This document shows, in pieces, positions 1 through 11,751 of a DNA stretch of 64,000 bases (position 1 is its first letter; each line of letters starts with the position of its first letter). The DNA lies in contig JAGUCH010000006.1 in the NCBI GenBank assembly GCA_019096065.1, forward strand, positions 1,880,001-1,944,000, read 5' to 3'. Below the pieces are notes generated by a model. The model worked only from the letters and a program-made list of their open reading frames with translations. It was not told the origin of the DNA and made no database searches. The DNA comes from Paracyclopina nana. Its lineage: Eukaryota > Arthropoda > Copepoda > Cyclopoida > Cyclopettidae. A program made the translations under genes and the position numbers.

Positions 1-1396
1 GTACAGTTTTTATATGGATATCTTTGTCGTGGTGCAGAAGTACGAGGTAATTGCATAGATTGGCTTTCGCGATGAGAAATTCCTTCCGAGTTTGGGAGTT
101 TGATCCGCAATAGTTGTCTGTTCCGCCGTTTTGATAATCCCAGGTGAAGAAGCATTGAATTAAAACGATATTTAGGCCATCAGCTATCCGACTTTTTTCC
201 CACCATACATCATTTATTATTAAATCTCGATCTATTTTCTTAGCGGCGCGAAGCAAATTAAAAGGGTGATTAATTTTTATACACGATTTTTCAAATTACA
301 CAATCAAATTTTCCCTCAGAATAATTTTCAATGAAGAACGCGTGGTAGTAATTATTTGGAAAAAAATTCCCCAAAGCACGGCGTGAATGAAGTAATTAGA
401 AGCACAATTCAACGTGGAAAAAAGCGATTAATGCACGCACGATGAGTTCTTTTGTTACTGTACGAGCTTGGACATTGATGAGGCAAGAATTGTTTCACTA
501 ATTTCATCACACCACAAGCTCACAAAGGAGTCTGGGAATGTATGCAAAAATTGACAAGTCATAATTTCCACTCGAAGAAGAAGAAGACAAGGCAACACTG
601 CAACTCTTCAGTCTTCTCAGTGGGTGGCCCCATAAGTGCTACAAGTATGAAAATGTCCATATAAGACAATGTGGGAAAGTGTGCACAGTCCAAAATTTTC
701 GTTGCAATTACCAAAACTTCACCTCAATGGATTTAAAGCGAATTGCTTTACGAGAGGGCATTTGTCAATTTTGGACGCGTGCTTCATCTGCAGCTTTGCC
801 ATTTATAGTTGAAACACATGATTAGGTCCCATCTATTACGGAGCTCTCTACGCTCTGATTTCCTTCGACTTTTGTCACCACGTTAATCAAGCACAGAGGG
901 GTAAAATGCGCTCAAGAATCCCCGTGCAGATATTTTTCAGAAAGAGCAAAAGAGCTAATTTTCCATGTTTGTGCCTTCTAATATTTCGAAGCTGGTGTTG
1001 GTGCTAGCTCGTGCTCTAATAAAACAGCTATTCTTCACAACCTACAACAAAATGAAGCGTGAAAGAAAACTCCCAGGTTCGATTTATATCCGTGGACAAC
1101 AAAATGATGGCTTCTTGGCAATCCGATGCGATGTACAAGGAAACCGCAAAACCTCTTTTAAAAGTTGGGTTGGGATCCGCTCCTCTTCTTTCTTCAATTT
1201 GCTCCATAACCACTAGCAAGTTCACAATTCTTTTGGCCTTGTCAAATCTGATTTGGTTGCTTACACATCGAATTGATTCATTTGGGTGCCAAGCCCTTTT
1301 GAATCATCGCCCTACTTTATTCGGGCATTTCGAGGACGTTTTTCATCATGAATTTTCCCTTTTTGTAGCATATCACAAAAAGCGCTCACGAGTGTC
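1..1396. other. No gene recognised
   Basis: AT-rich sequence with scattered short open frames and no recognisable family motif, exon pair or repeat. It may be intron or upstream sequence of the Bicdr gene, whose N-terminal exons are not visible in this window. Confidence 0.5.
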
Positions 1397-1886
1397 ATGC
1401 CCTGTTCATCTACAACGACTATTTCAGTCGTAGCTTCAGGAGTCTTACAAAAATTTGTCGTTATATTCTATAGCGGCTAAAATTGCCATAAGTCAGCGTA
1501 AGACCTTTCGTTAGCGTACGAATCGGGTAAGCTAGTTGGTCAAGTTAAGCGCTTGCAAGCTAGGGTTGACTAAACTAACTTTGTTTTGCCTTTGTTCAAG
1601 CGCTAACCTTCTAAACTTACGTTGTTTGGTCTGTCCTAACATAAGAACGAGTCTTACAGCAAGTAAAGCCGGCCTGCTAGGGCCAACTAAAACATTCTGC
1701 CAGGTCTATCATAAGGGGGTATTCTTTCTGAAGTTGCATTAGTTTAGTCAATCCTAAAGGCATCGACAACATAACACCGGCTCTTAAAAACTACGACAGC
1801 TAATAGAAATTCGTGGAGCTACGACAACTTTTTTCCTTGGGTAAGACAAGAAAGTTACGAAAAAGTAGAGTAGATGAACAGGGCAT
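1397..1886. mobile_element. MITE-like element with 17-bp terminal inverted repeats
   Basis: The first 17 bases (1397-1413, ATGCCCTGTTCATCTAC) are exactly the reverse complement of 1870-1886. Inside the termini the two sides keep weaker inverted similarity, for example cgtagctt..gtcttac on the left against cgtaactt..gtcttac on the right. The interior has no coding capacity. About 490 bp with perfect inverted termini fits a non-autonomous DNA transposon. No clear target-site duplication is visible, so the superfamily is not assigned. Confidence 0.65.
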
Positions 1887-2636
1887 CAATGTCAGTAAGT
1901 CAATCAAAAAAAACCAAAATCACAAATAAAGATTTATGCATGTTTTCAATTAAGAAATGTATTTTAAAACTAAAATTGGGAGCAATTAGCATCTGTTATG
2001 CAACCCTGGAAAACGTAAATGTCTACTACAAATTATGATAGTGAATGTGTGTCGTAAGGAAAATTACTGCCTCCAAAAAAACCAAAGGAAATAAAAGAAA
2101 TCTGTGTAGAAACGCAGTCCATTCGCCGAACGCATTCGCCTAGCTTATTTCTCCGTTTTGTGCACACGGTCCAACTTCCTATTTATTGGAATTGATTTTC
2201 GTGTCTTTTGGCAATCCGTCACCAATCAATTTGCGCCCAGCCTTCTTTTTTTTTGCTTGCGACAATCAAGGCAAGGAAACTTTTTTTCATGACCATGCTG
2301 CTGCTACTGCACCAAAATGCATTACAAAACTGGCTCCTTTTGTCAATTGTCACCTAGGTTGATCACACGAGTTTTTTAGAGCGAACAAATGACAATAGAA
2401 ATTAGAGGCCAACTATTTTCCATTGAATTAGCAGCAACTATTCTACCTTTTCTTGTCTCATGTGCACATTGCTTCCTTCTGCTCCAATTTTTTCAGATAG
2501 TAATCAAAATTAAAATGCTTCTCTTAAAAGAAGAAGCTTTTGAGCCATGCATAAGACAGCATATTGATATTTGAAGTAAAAAAAACCTAATGATGTTTTA
2601 TCTATAATTATGGTGTCATGAAAAAGGGTGCAAATC
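1887..2636. other. No gene recognised
   Basis: AT-rich sequence between the inverted-repeat element and the compound repeat block. I see no coding exon, RNA gene or repeat. Confidence 0.5.
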
Positions 2637-2930
2637 GCACCAGATTGATCAATACATATCGCTTGAGGGGGCGCGTACTTTGTCCTACAGTCAACCGATC
2701 GCACATAAGCCTACAAAACAGTGCGCACGTCAGACTACAAAGATTTTTGGCCCAGAATGTAAACAACCCCAATCGCACATGAATCTACATACAACTAATC
2801 GCACATGAACTACAAATGACGGAAACGCACACTAAACTACAAGCAAATCAAAGAGTACTTGGGCAACAGAATGAACGCACATTAATATACAATGAACCAA
2901 GCGCACAAGAATCCACAAGAGTAAGAGTAA
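2637..2930 (-). repeat. Array of CGCAC..CTACA words, inverted arm of the compound repeat
   Basis: On the plus strand the words CGCAC and CTACA alternate about every 25 bases: CGCAC, four to six bases, CTACA, spacer, repeated at least five times. This is the reverse complement of the TGTAG..GTGCG words at 3274-3501 and 5498-5725, so the block has opposed arms. The spacers are not conserved between the arms; only the words and their rhythm are. It may be a subterminal repeat of a DNA transposon. No coding sequence is present. Confidence 0.55.
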
Positions 2931-3273
2931 GACTATCCTTAAATAGTTTATAAAACTTTTTAAAGATGGTTATCAAATTCAAGTCAAAGAACTTTGACTA
3001 TTTTTAGCTAAAAATTGAAGTGAAAAGTTGTTCTGCTGAGTCTCTAGATTCCATAGCTGGCAGCAGAAAAGTGAAAATAGTCTGAAAAGTCCAAAATGTC
3101 CTACTGGTATGAAAAGGTAGAAAAGTCAATAGATCAAAAAAGCCCAATTAGCCAATTTTGGGCTATTTAGGCCATTTTGGGCCATTTTGGCATTTTATAT
3201 GGTCCCAAGTCAGAGAAGGCAGAAAAGCCAATTGACCAAAAATTCCAATTAGTCAAAAAAGTCCAAATAGTCC

Positions 3274-3501
3274 GTGCGTTTAGTCAAATGTAGTTTCATG
3301 TGCGAATCATCTGTGTTCATTGTGCTAACAGATTTTTATGTAGGCTTAAGTGCGTATCTGCTAAATGTAGCTTGGGTGCGCTTGGTTCAGTGTAGGTCCA
3401 TATGCGGTTGGTTAAATAAAAAAAAATTTTGTAGATCCATGTGCGAGTCCGTTATTTGTAGTTTTGCGTGCGTTCTGTTTGTAGTTCCTGGTATAGGCAT
3501 C
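3274..3501 (+). repeat. 228-bp TGTAG/GTGCG repeat unit, copy 1
   Basis: TGTAG, about five bases, GTGCG occurs six to seven times within 228 bp. A near-identical 228-bp copy begins at 5498. The sequence just downstream (about 3507-3570) resembles 2868-2940, including the shared stretch CAATATACAATGAACCAAGCGC or its near match. The open frames that run through this unit are low-complexity shadows, not genes. Confidence 0.75.
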
Positions 3502-3696
3502 AGGACGAATGCACATCAATATACAATGAACCAAGCGCATAAGAATCCACAAGAGTAAGACTATCCTAAATCGTATATACAAAAAACCGCACCGTATAGC
3601 ACCGAAAAGCACCCAATAGCAACATAACGCACCATACTAAAAACCGCACCAAAACCAAAATTAAACTAGTAATCAAATAGAGAAATAGATGAGTTA

Positions 3697-4259
3697 GCTG
3701 ATTGGACCTCATGAGTAAGGTCCCAAGGAGTCCAAAACTGGTCCTAACTCAAAAACTTTGCTACATGGTGCGTTTGGCTAGAGCCGAAAAACGCGAAAAC
3801 GCACCCATAGTAATAAAAACCAAGCTATGAGGCAAAAATTACTTTGAGGCATCTCTAAGTCCAAAAGCTGATTGGACCTCATGAGTTAGGTCCCAAGGAG
3901 TCCAAAACTGGTCCTAACTCAAAAACTTCACTACATGGTGCGTTTGGCTAGAGCAGAAAAACGCGAAAATGCACCCATAGTATTAAAACAAGCTATGAGG
4001 CAAAAATTACTTTGAGGCATCTCTAAGTCCAAAAGCTGATTGGACCTCATGAGTTAGGTCCCAAGGAGTCCAAAACTGGTCCTAACTCAAAAACTTTGCT
4101 ACATGGTGCGTTTGGCTAGAGCCGAAAAACGCGAAAACGCACCCATAGTAATAAAAACCAAGCTATGAGGCAAAAATTACTTTGAGGCATCTCTAAGTCC
4201 AAAAGCTGATTGGACCTCATGAGTTAGGTCCCAAGGAGTCCAAAACTGGTCCTGACTCA
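3697..4259. repeat. 170-bp tandem repeat, about 3.3 copies
   Basis: Units start with GCTGATTGGACCTCATGAG at 3697, 3867, 4035 and 4205, giving periods of 170, 168 and 170 bases. The last copy is truncated and runs into the next repeat. Copies are nearly identical, so the array is recent or homogenised. A degenerate piece of the same unit lies at about 5364-5455. It is non-coding. Confidence 0.9.
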
Positions 4260-5095
4260 GGTACCTCAAATTCTCAGCAAAACTCAGCAATGGGTCAAGA
4301 ATGCTGAGTCAGGTGTATTTCCATTTTATGCCTGTCAACTTTCAGTACATGGGCTTTTCTTAGCAATTTGTTGATACTCCTAAAATCGGCCCTTAAAATT
4401 GACTCAGCTGCCTCAAATTATCAGCAGAGCTCAGCATTGGGTCAAGAATGCTGAGACTGCTCTTAGCTGAAAAAAAGTACTACTGTGGACGTTTCAGGGG
4501 AGCCAAAAAACGGATTTTGTAGATCCTTGCTTAATCTACAGGTTGGGGTTGACTCAGGTGCCTCAAATTCTCAGCAAAAATCAGCATTGGGTCAAGAATG
4601 CTGAGTCAGGTCTCAGAAGTGAGTAACTGACTCATTTTTGTATTTCTATTTTATGCCTGTAAACTTTCAGTACATGTGCTTTACTTAGCAATTGTTGGTA
4701 CTCCAGAAATCGGCCCTTAAAATTGACTCAGCTGCCTCAAATTTTCAGCAGAGCTCAGCAAAGGGCCAAGAATGCTGAGACTGCACTTAGCTGAAAAAAA
4801 GTACTACTGTGGACGTTTCAGGGCAGCCAGAAAACGGATTTTGTAGATCCTTGCTTAATCTACAGGCTGGGGTTGACTAAGGTACCTCAAATTCTCAGCA
4901 AAACTCAGCATTGGGTCAAGAATGCTGAGTCAGGTCTCAGAAGTGAGTAACTGACTCATTTTTGTATTTCCATTTTATGCCTGTCAACTTTCAGTACATG
5001 GGCTTTACTTGGCAATTTGTTGATGCTCCTAAAATCGCAGTATTTAATAGTCATTTTGTTGATCCTTTTGAATATACAGGTTGGGGTTGACTCAG
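4253..5095. repeat. Approximately 324-bp tandem repeat rich in TGACTCA sites
   Basis: The landmark GGTTGGGGTTGACT recurs at 4541, 4865 (as GGCTGGGGTTGACT) and 5079. This gives a full 324-bp unit, a first unit shortened by an internal deletion and a partial third unit. Each unit carries several copies of the palindromic heptamer TGACTCA/TGAGTCA. Ten perfect copies fall between 4253 and 5094. It is non-coding. Confidence 0.85.
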
Positions 5096-5130
5096 GCGCC
5101 CTTAACTCAAAAATATGAGTTTCTTATCAT

Positions 5131-5229
5131 TTGTGGGCAGTATTTAGTATTTGCGCGTTTGGGTGCGATAGTGCGCGTTCGTGCACGTTCGTGCGCGTTT
5201 GCGCGCGATTGTGGGCAGTATTTAGTATA
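5131..5229. repeat. Direct repeat flanking a GTGCG/CGCG-rich stretch
   Basis: TTGTGGGCAGTATTTAGTAT occurs at 5131-5150 and again 78 bases later. The DNA between is a run of near-repeats of GTGCGCGTTCGTGC, far richer in CpG than its surroundings. Confidence 0.7.
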
Positions 5230-5497
5230 TACGGTCGGATGATGGGTCTGCAGGTGGTGATGATGTATGCTAAACCAAGCACCTTTATAAAATAAGTTAA
5301 AAATGCTATTTTTTATTGTACATACTAAAAACCACACCCAAAAGCATTATTCCGCACCAGAGAGACACGCAGAGAGTCCAAAACTAGTCCTAACTCAAAA
5401 ACTTTACTACACAGTGCGGTGTGCTAGAGGCCAAAAACGCGGCTGAAAATTGTAATAATAACACAGCTACAATCTCGCAACTTCCATTTTTCCTTAG

Positions 5498-5725
5498 GTG
5501 CGTTTAGTGAAATGTAGTTTCATGTGCGAATCATCTGTGTTCATAGTGCTGACAGCTTTGTATGTAGGTTTACGTGCGTATCTGCTAAATGTAGCTTTAG
5601 TGCGCTTGGTTCAGTGTAGGTCCATGTGCGGTTGGTATAATAAAAAAAAGTTTTGTAGATCCACGTGCGCGTCCGTTATTTGTAGTTTTGCGTGCGTTCT
5701 GTTTGTAGTTCCTGGTATAGGCATC
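5498..5725 (+). repeat. 228-bp TGTAG/GTGCG repeat unit, copy 2
   Basis: A second copy of the unit at 3274-3501, same orientation and same length, differing at scattered positions. Similarity ends sharply at the shared GGTATAGGCATC. The two copies lie 2,224 bp apart and enclose both tandem arrays. Confidence 0.75.
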
Positions 5726-6187
5726 CTCGCTTGACACGTTGTTTCTGGGAACTGTTTATGTAGACGACAACTGCACAATATCTGACAGCAGTAGTAGTAG
5801 TTTCTTACAACTTTGTTTTTACTGAGTGAGCTAGGGCCATAAATGTACATTATTTTAATCGAATATCAACTAAAGCGACGAGCGTCGCTCAAAAGCATAA
5901 AATGCATAATGATTGATGAATTATAGAAGCTTGATCACGAACTAGAATAGAGAAGTAGTATTTTTGTGTAGTAGCTCAGTCTCTGCGTCAAGAGCTTGCC
6001 ATGAGCTTGTACACGAGCAAGTATGGCTACAAGTTAAGTTGATTTCTTAGCAAAAAAAAAATCCCCGTTCGCATAGTAGAGTTTTGCCATGCAGCAGCGG
6101 CAAGGAATCAATTCCGGATTCCCCTTTGAAATTGACATTTTGATACCCAGCTCGTGGCCTATCCTATATTTTATATTGGTTTTTCAG

Positions 6188-9100
6188 CATTTGGAGCAGG
6201 AAAGGCATCGACTAAGACAACAACTGGAATTGATGGAAGACGAATACGAGCAACGACTTATGGAGCTCCAATCGGATATTGACACCTTGCGGAGCAAATT
6301 GGACGAGTCAGATTCCAGCTCCAAGTTAAATGAACGGGAACGATCGAATTTGGTCAGCCAGTTGACCGAGCAGAACCAGAGGCTGACCTCGGAGCTGCAG
6401 GAGTCGGCCTCACGCGAGCAAGACTTGCAGACTCGCATCAACCAACTTCGCGAGCAAGTTACCGATAAGCGGATCACCGTCCAGGATCACGTGACCCATC
6501 TGGAGATCCTCCGGGACGAGATCGAGCTCGTGACCAACCGCAAAAACGAGCTGCAGAAAAAAGTCGATCAGCTAATTGCTGACAAGAAGAGCCTCAATTC
6601 GGTGCTGGAGGAAACCTCGGAAAAACTCGTGTTGCTCGAAAGAATTAACAGGGAGCAAGAAAACCAGGTAAAAAGCCAAAACGGCCAGCTGCGCTCGATC
6701 TCAGCACAAATATGGCAAAATCTCCGATGAAAGTGCGGAAGCTTCTGAAGAAATCTTTTCACTTTTTTTGATGCAGATCCGAAACAATGACCGAGAATTG
6801 AGTGAACTGCGCACCAACAACCACGTTTTGTCAGAGAGGCTGGAGAATCTGAGCCGCAGCTTTAATAGTTATAGCCACACGAGTTCCTCTGTTCAAATGT
6901 CTCTACTCAACGAAATGGAAATGTCAACGTCTGGCTCGGATTCTGATCGAAGCTTACACTTGCGAAGGTAAGGCGCACTGTGGGAACAATTTCCAAAGAT
7001 ACTCTACCAAATTAGTGGGCTCATTTGTAATCAAAATAGGCTGCTACTCCCATCAAAAGATTTGGCTTGTGAAAGCCAATTAATTCAGCAGCTGCGCCAT
7101 GAAGAACATGAAAGTAAACATGTGAGCGCCATCTCCTGGCGAAAAATAAGGCCGGTCAAGCGCTTTATTTTGTCCCTTTGTTCCCACTGTGCATGCTCCT
7201 ACTATCTCTCTTGGACTCTAGGAGGGGATTTTTCGACACATAGTTCCAACCTAGTGAAAAATAGTAGCACGAAGGGGGGCGCGCTCAAAAATATAAATTC
7301 TTTTGCAAATCCTGTCTAATCTCCTTATGCTTGCTTCAAGATTTTCATTAAAACTTTTGAGCTGCTAGCTTAAGATTGATGATTGGATTTAGCAAGATTT
7401 GGCTTCCTAAGCCGGTCCAGAAACATTGGCATATCATCCCAGTGCTCTCATCATGATCTCTATATGTGAACATGACCATTAATGTGACAAGCTTAATTAT
7501 GAGCAAATGACAGTTAGCAGGGAATAGGTCAATATCATTATGCATACAATTAACCTTTGTTTCCGCCATATTATACCAACTGCACAGCATGATATTCTAC
7601 TACGCAGAAAAAAGTACAACAACAGCATCTAGATTTTTTTGGGTGAGGACGAAGTGCTTTTTTAGGAAGGGGGAGAGTAGATCATATTTCAAGTCCCCTT
7701 TTTGGGTGGGGGATACTCTCGATTTGATCAGAAGGAGCAATTTTTGGATGGCTGCTGATTTACAATAATCCTTTCGGTTTGACAGGCCTTGCTCACAAAT
7801 CGATGAAGAAGATCACGAGGATGAGCTGGGAAGCAGCCTCGAAGGCGGAAATAGCGGCCTCGAGGATGACAGCGAGTTAACATATGTCCACCAGGGAGTG
7901 GAAATTAAGCAGGTAAGAAAAAGCTCGCAAGATGGCTAAGCCATATATGGCACATTCCTCTCTTTTTGCCCTTTTTGGGGGAGGCGAAAGCAGGAGGCTA
8001 ACTGCAAATGCTGTCCAATCCAATAATGTCCTCTTTGCGGGTCTCAATCATAAAACGTTATCTTTATAGCTAAAGGAAGAAATGTTATCAGCTTATCATC
8101 AAATGCGGTCGTTGTGCTGTCAAATTCATCAGCAGCAACTGAAGGCCCATCATAATAATAGAAGGCTGAAAAGGCACAACTCTCAAGACTCACTCGACAC
8201 TACCAGCTCTTCGGAAGACTTCACCCACCACCAGTCCTCAAGTAGTTTACAAATCGGCCTGCTAAATGATGCCGTCCTCGAGCTGAAAGGCCTTTGCATC
8301 AATTTGATCAACGAAAGCAAAAATTGCCCATATTGCCGTGCCATGGAGGGCAATGGAGGAGCCTCCTCAGAGGAAAATTGCAACCAAATGACTTTGGCAC
8401 TCAAACAAAAGGACGAAGAGATCAAGAAACGAGACGAGCAAATCTCCTCTCTCGAAAGCCAGGTAGTACATAAAATAGTCACCACACTCAGCTTGGTCAA
8501 ATAAATGTGCGAGCTATTGGGGTATGCACGAGTAGAAGTATCTGGTATAAATCCAAAGTGGTCGGTTTTCATCTGCTGGTATTCACAAGAAGTTAAGCAT
8601 TTGGGCCGAGCATTATCACATGTAACCAAATAATCAATGCTTGCATTGTGGCAGTATTATTGTTTATATTGGAGAGATATTGCATGATGTTGCCGATCGC
8701 AGCACTTCTTTTGTCCCCCCGCCCGCACTTGCTGTCTTCCTGACCAGATTAAGCAACAAATATGGTTTCATGGCGCACGAAAAATTGCTGCCAACAGCGA
8801 AAAGCAAGGAGAATAAATATTAGGGGGAGAGAGTTTCAATTTTAAAATTGACCATGGAATTGAGAGCTCGTTTGTCACAAAAAAAAAAAACTTCTTTCAA
8901 AAATGCATCAAAACGTCGGATATTGTAGATGAGAAAGGAGGACATCTTTTCCAGGTTTTTTGTCTGCATTCAAACCGACTCTCTAGAAAATTGCTACGTT
9001 TTGATTTGTAACTGCAAGCAGGAAGCTTGCACTGCTAGACACAGCCGTACGCGAAATCACAGCATGATGGTATTGGGGCTACAAAGGCCAAGCCACCCTA

Positions 9101-10010
9101 CTGTGAATGCGCAATACAATACTTTAGAAAAGGAAATTTAAATTGCTTTCTTTGGCTACACCAGGAAGGCTACTTGGTAATCTGGCCCAAGTTTTTCCAT
9201 CCTTGTTGCTTTCTAGGTAAAAGCCAATTTCTGCACCCTAACTATGCTGTAGTGCTGTCCCAGGCCCTTTCACGTGTTGTTTTTTCGCAAGCACATTTTA
9301 ACTCGGCGTTTGAATAAGTCCATTAAACCAGTAATTGAAAGAGCACACAAAAGGCCGAGCAATTTTGCTTGCGTCTACTTTACAAGCTGTTGCTTACCTT
9401 CGTAAGAGTTGAAAAACTTTCTTAATCGCGTTCATTACCATTTGACCAAGTTGAGGCTTTCCCACGTAGTATCCAATTAAATTCTGATTGAATGAGGGGT
9501 GGAGCGAATTGGAGCACAAACGCATGATGATCAACTCGTTTCTGCTTTCAGCTGTCCGTTTTGAAAGTGCAACTGACTGCAGCAGAGGACCAATGCAAAA
9601 CGCTGAGGCAAGATATTGAGGACTCAGCGCTGAGTCAAGACACTCTCGTCAAGAAGGCGTGGGAGTCACGTGATCTCGCGGTGCAGCGCAAAAACTCAGC
9701 TGAGATCGAGCTCGCGAAAGAGCGCGTGGCCAGCATGCAGGTCAACTCTCAGCTGTTGGAAGCCATTCAGCAGAAAATCGAATTGTCTCAGCAGCTTGAC
9801 CAGTGGCAGGTGGACATGGAGCAGCTCTTAGAAGGACAAATGCGAGAGAGGCTTTTGCTGGGGGAATCGAGCAAATCAGCTGTGATGGTGACCGGTGCGC
9901 GCGCCACCTCGTCCTCAGCCATGTCAACTTGCAGCGACAGCAGCGACCCTGGGAGCAGAACCGCGTCGAGAATTTTAGGCTTTTTCCAGCTGAGCAAATT
10001 CGGCGAATGA
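6188..10010 (+). CDS. Bicdr: BICD-related protein (dynein-dynactin cargo adaptor), N-terminus missing
   Basis: BICD-related proteins are long coiled-coil adaptors that join dynein-dynactin to Rab6-type secretory vesicles. Five in-frame exons are visible: 6188-6667, 6777-6967, 7786-7912, 8070-8462 and about 9552-10010, giving about 549 residues. The first begins LEQERHRLRQQLE, a continuous heptad coil with the LTEQNQRLTSEL stretch typical of the family. The middle exon carries the EEMLSAYHQMRSLC and LLNDAVLELKGL blocks. The last holds the conserved coil NSQLLEAIQQKIELSQQLDQW, the most diagnostic segment (the C-terminal coil of BICDR1), then a Ser-rich tail. All junctions keep frame with GT-AG sites. 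The N-terminal CC1-box region is not seen and should lie upstream, probably outside the window. The last exon start could be off by one or two bases. The family is certain; exact exon completeness is less so. Confidence 0.9.
7125..7135 (-). promoter_or_regulatory. GAGATGGCGCT motif 1
   Basis: One of three exact copies of this 11-mer in the window, here on the minus strand in a Bicdr intron with flank CCAGGAGATGGCGCTC, close to the CTCF core. The others are at 15401 and 27389. Confidence 0.35.
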
Positions 10011-10486
10011 TGATCATATGTTAATGGCTGTGTGTGATATTTTTGATGATTAGGTGTGATTCACAAGAAAGCAAAGTGGATTGAAGACAAACCATCATTG
10101 GATTTTATTCAGTTTTGCTTTTTAAATGAATCACACTTAAAACTGCTACTGTAGTACTTTTTACAGATTTTTTTATACTAATTGTGATACAAAACTGTTT
10201 CTGACTTACTAACAACTTCTTTTTTTGCATTTATGACTGACACAAAGCCACAAAGTTTATGATTCGTGGTCACGGTGTTATTGTAACTCTTTGATATCCT
10301 TGTACAACTACAATTTTGCTATTGAACCAGAATAATACTTCAACTGCCTTATACAACACTTTTTCCTAGGGCATCTGCATAACTTTCAGTTGGGGTCTCT
10401 AATTAGTGCTGTGACAAATGGCTTGTCACCCAACTGAAAAGGATGTCAAAAAAGTCCCCTCTTTCTATGATACATTTCAATAGAGC

Positions 10487-10720
10487 TCATCCATCTATAA
10501 AAGTGACATCATGGGGAGACAAATCATTGCCAACCATGGGAATGCCACCTTTTTGGCCTGAATTTGTCTTCGAGAACGGATCGAGGCTGTGACTTTTCTG
10601 GTCCCTCTTGAGTTGAGATCGGCGGCGATGAAGATCGACGACATCAGGATTGTTCCAACTTTTGAGCTTACAACTTTTTTCAACCCTCTTTAGACCCTCC
10701 TCGGCGACGATTAATGCCTC
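10487..10720 (-). CDS. Possible orphan terminal exon
   Basis: On the minus strand a 78-codon frame runs from a possible acceptor (CCTGAAG at 10721) to a stop at 10487-10489. Its GC content is well above the flanks. The translation is charged and protein-like, starting EALIVAEEGLKRVEKSCKL and containing PFSKTNSGQKGGIPM. It has no internal start near its beginning, so if real it is a last exon of a minus-strand gene with upstream exons I cannot find. I do not recognise the family. The acceptor pyrimidine tract is only fair. Confidence 0.25.
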   Translation of the reverse strand, partial: EALIVAEEGLKRVEKSCKLKSWNNPDVVDLHRRRSQLKRDQKSHSLDPFSKTNSGQKGGIPMVGNDLSPHDVTFIDG

Positions 10721-11751
10721 CTTCAGGTGATCAGAGCCAAGAATTGCCCGAAAATGTCAAATTGGACCAAATCATCACTTTTCAGCCCGCACCACCCCAC
10801 AGTTCACACATTTATTTAAAGTTTTCGCTCACCCGCGGTGAGATAACCTACCAACTTTGCATAAAAAAGAAAATGCCAAGGATTTATGGCACGCAAAAGC
10901 ATCGTCCCCAAACCCCCATGAGCAATTGCGAAGAATTTTTGGCTTTCAAATATGGGCACCCCTTTCATGTTTTTATTGTCATATCCTTGCAAATCATGGA
11001 AGCAGGCTGCGCAGCAGCGTTTTTACGACTCATCAAGAGTGACATATTATGTCTTTTTCATTTTTGCTGTCCTCGCGTCCCTTTTTTGGCTTAGGTATGT
11101 GATCGTCGTGGTTGGTGTTGGCAAAAAAACTGCTTCGAACCATTGAGCACAGTGAGGGGATTTTTTCAAATAATACCGACATGATACTACATGATTCATT
11201 GCTCCTATTATTAAAGCTATTTTTCCTCAATATCGTCCGCTCCATGAATTGTTGTGAAAAGTTTCATATCGGTATGATAGGATACATATGCTTTGAATTG
11301 AATTTGAGCATTTTTAGCCTTTCCCCCCTCTGTGATCTGGCTGGAGAAGGTCGTGGTGTAGAAGAGCTTTCATGACACAATCCCCTCGTGGTCTTTTGGA
11401 ACCCCTCGAAAGAGCATGGGGACTGAATTTTCACAAGCTTCGAAAATAAATGAGAGCTGGCGCGTAATAACCCCACACCCTGCAGAGAAGTCGTTTAATT
11501 TTAATCCGACCACGCACCACCAAGAGGCCATTTTTTACCTCTAAATTAACCGGCAGGCCTCAATGGAGACATTTCTTTCACATATTTATGAGGGTATTAA
11601 TAAGATTAGACAGATTTTCTCACATCTATAGCCTTAAAAATTCCCTTCAGCAGAAAAACCGGACCATCAATATGACATTAAAAGATGCATGTTGATTTTC
11701 AGCTGAATATATACGACCAAGCAGTGTTGTACTTTTTTCTCCTTTTCAATA

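Noticed and set aside
3274-3558. 94- and 78-codon similar frames at 3274 and 5498, a possible gene pair
   Set aside because: They are the two copies of the 228-bp repeat; translation is low-complexity and follows the TGTAG/GTGCG words.
3697-4259. CRISPR-like array
   Set aside because: The whole 170-bp unit repeats with no unique spacers, and the DNA is eukaryotic.
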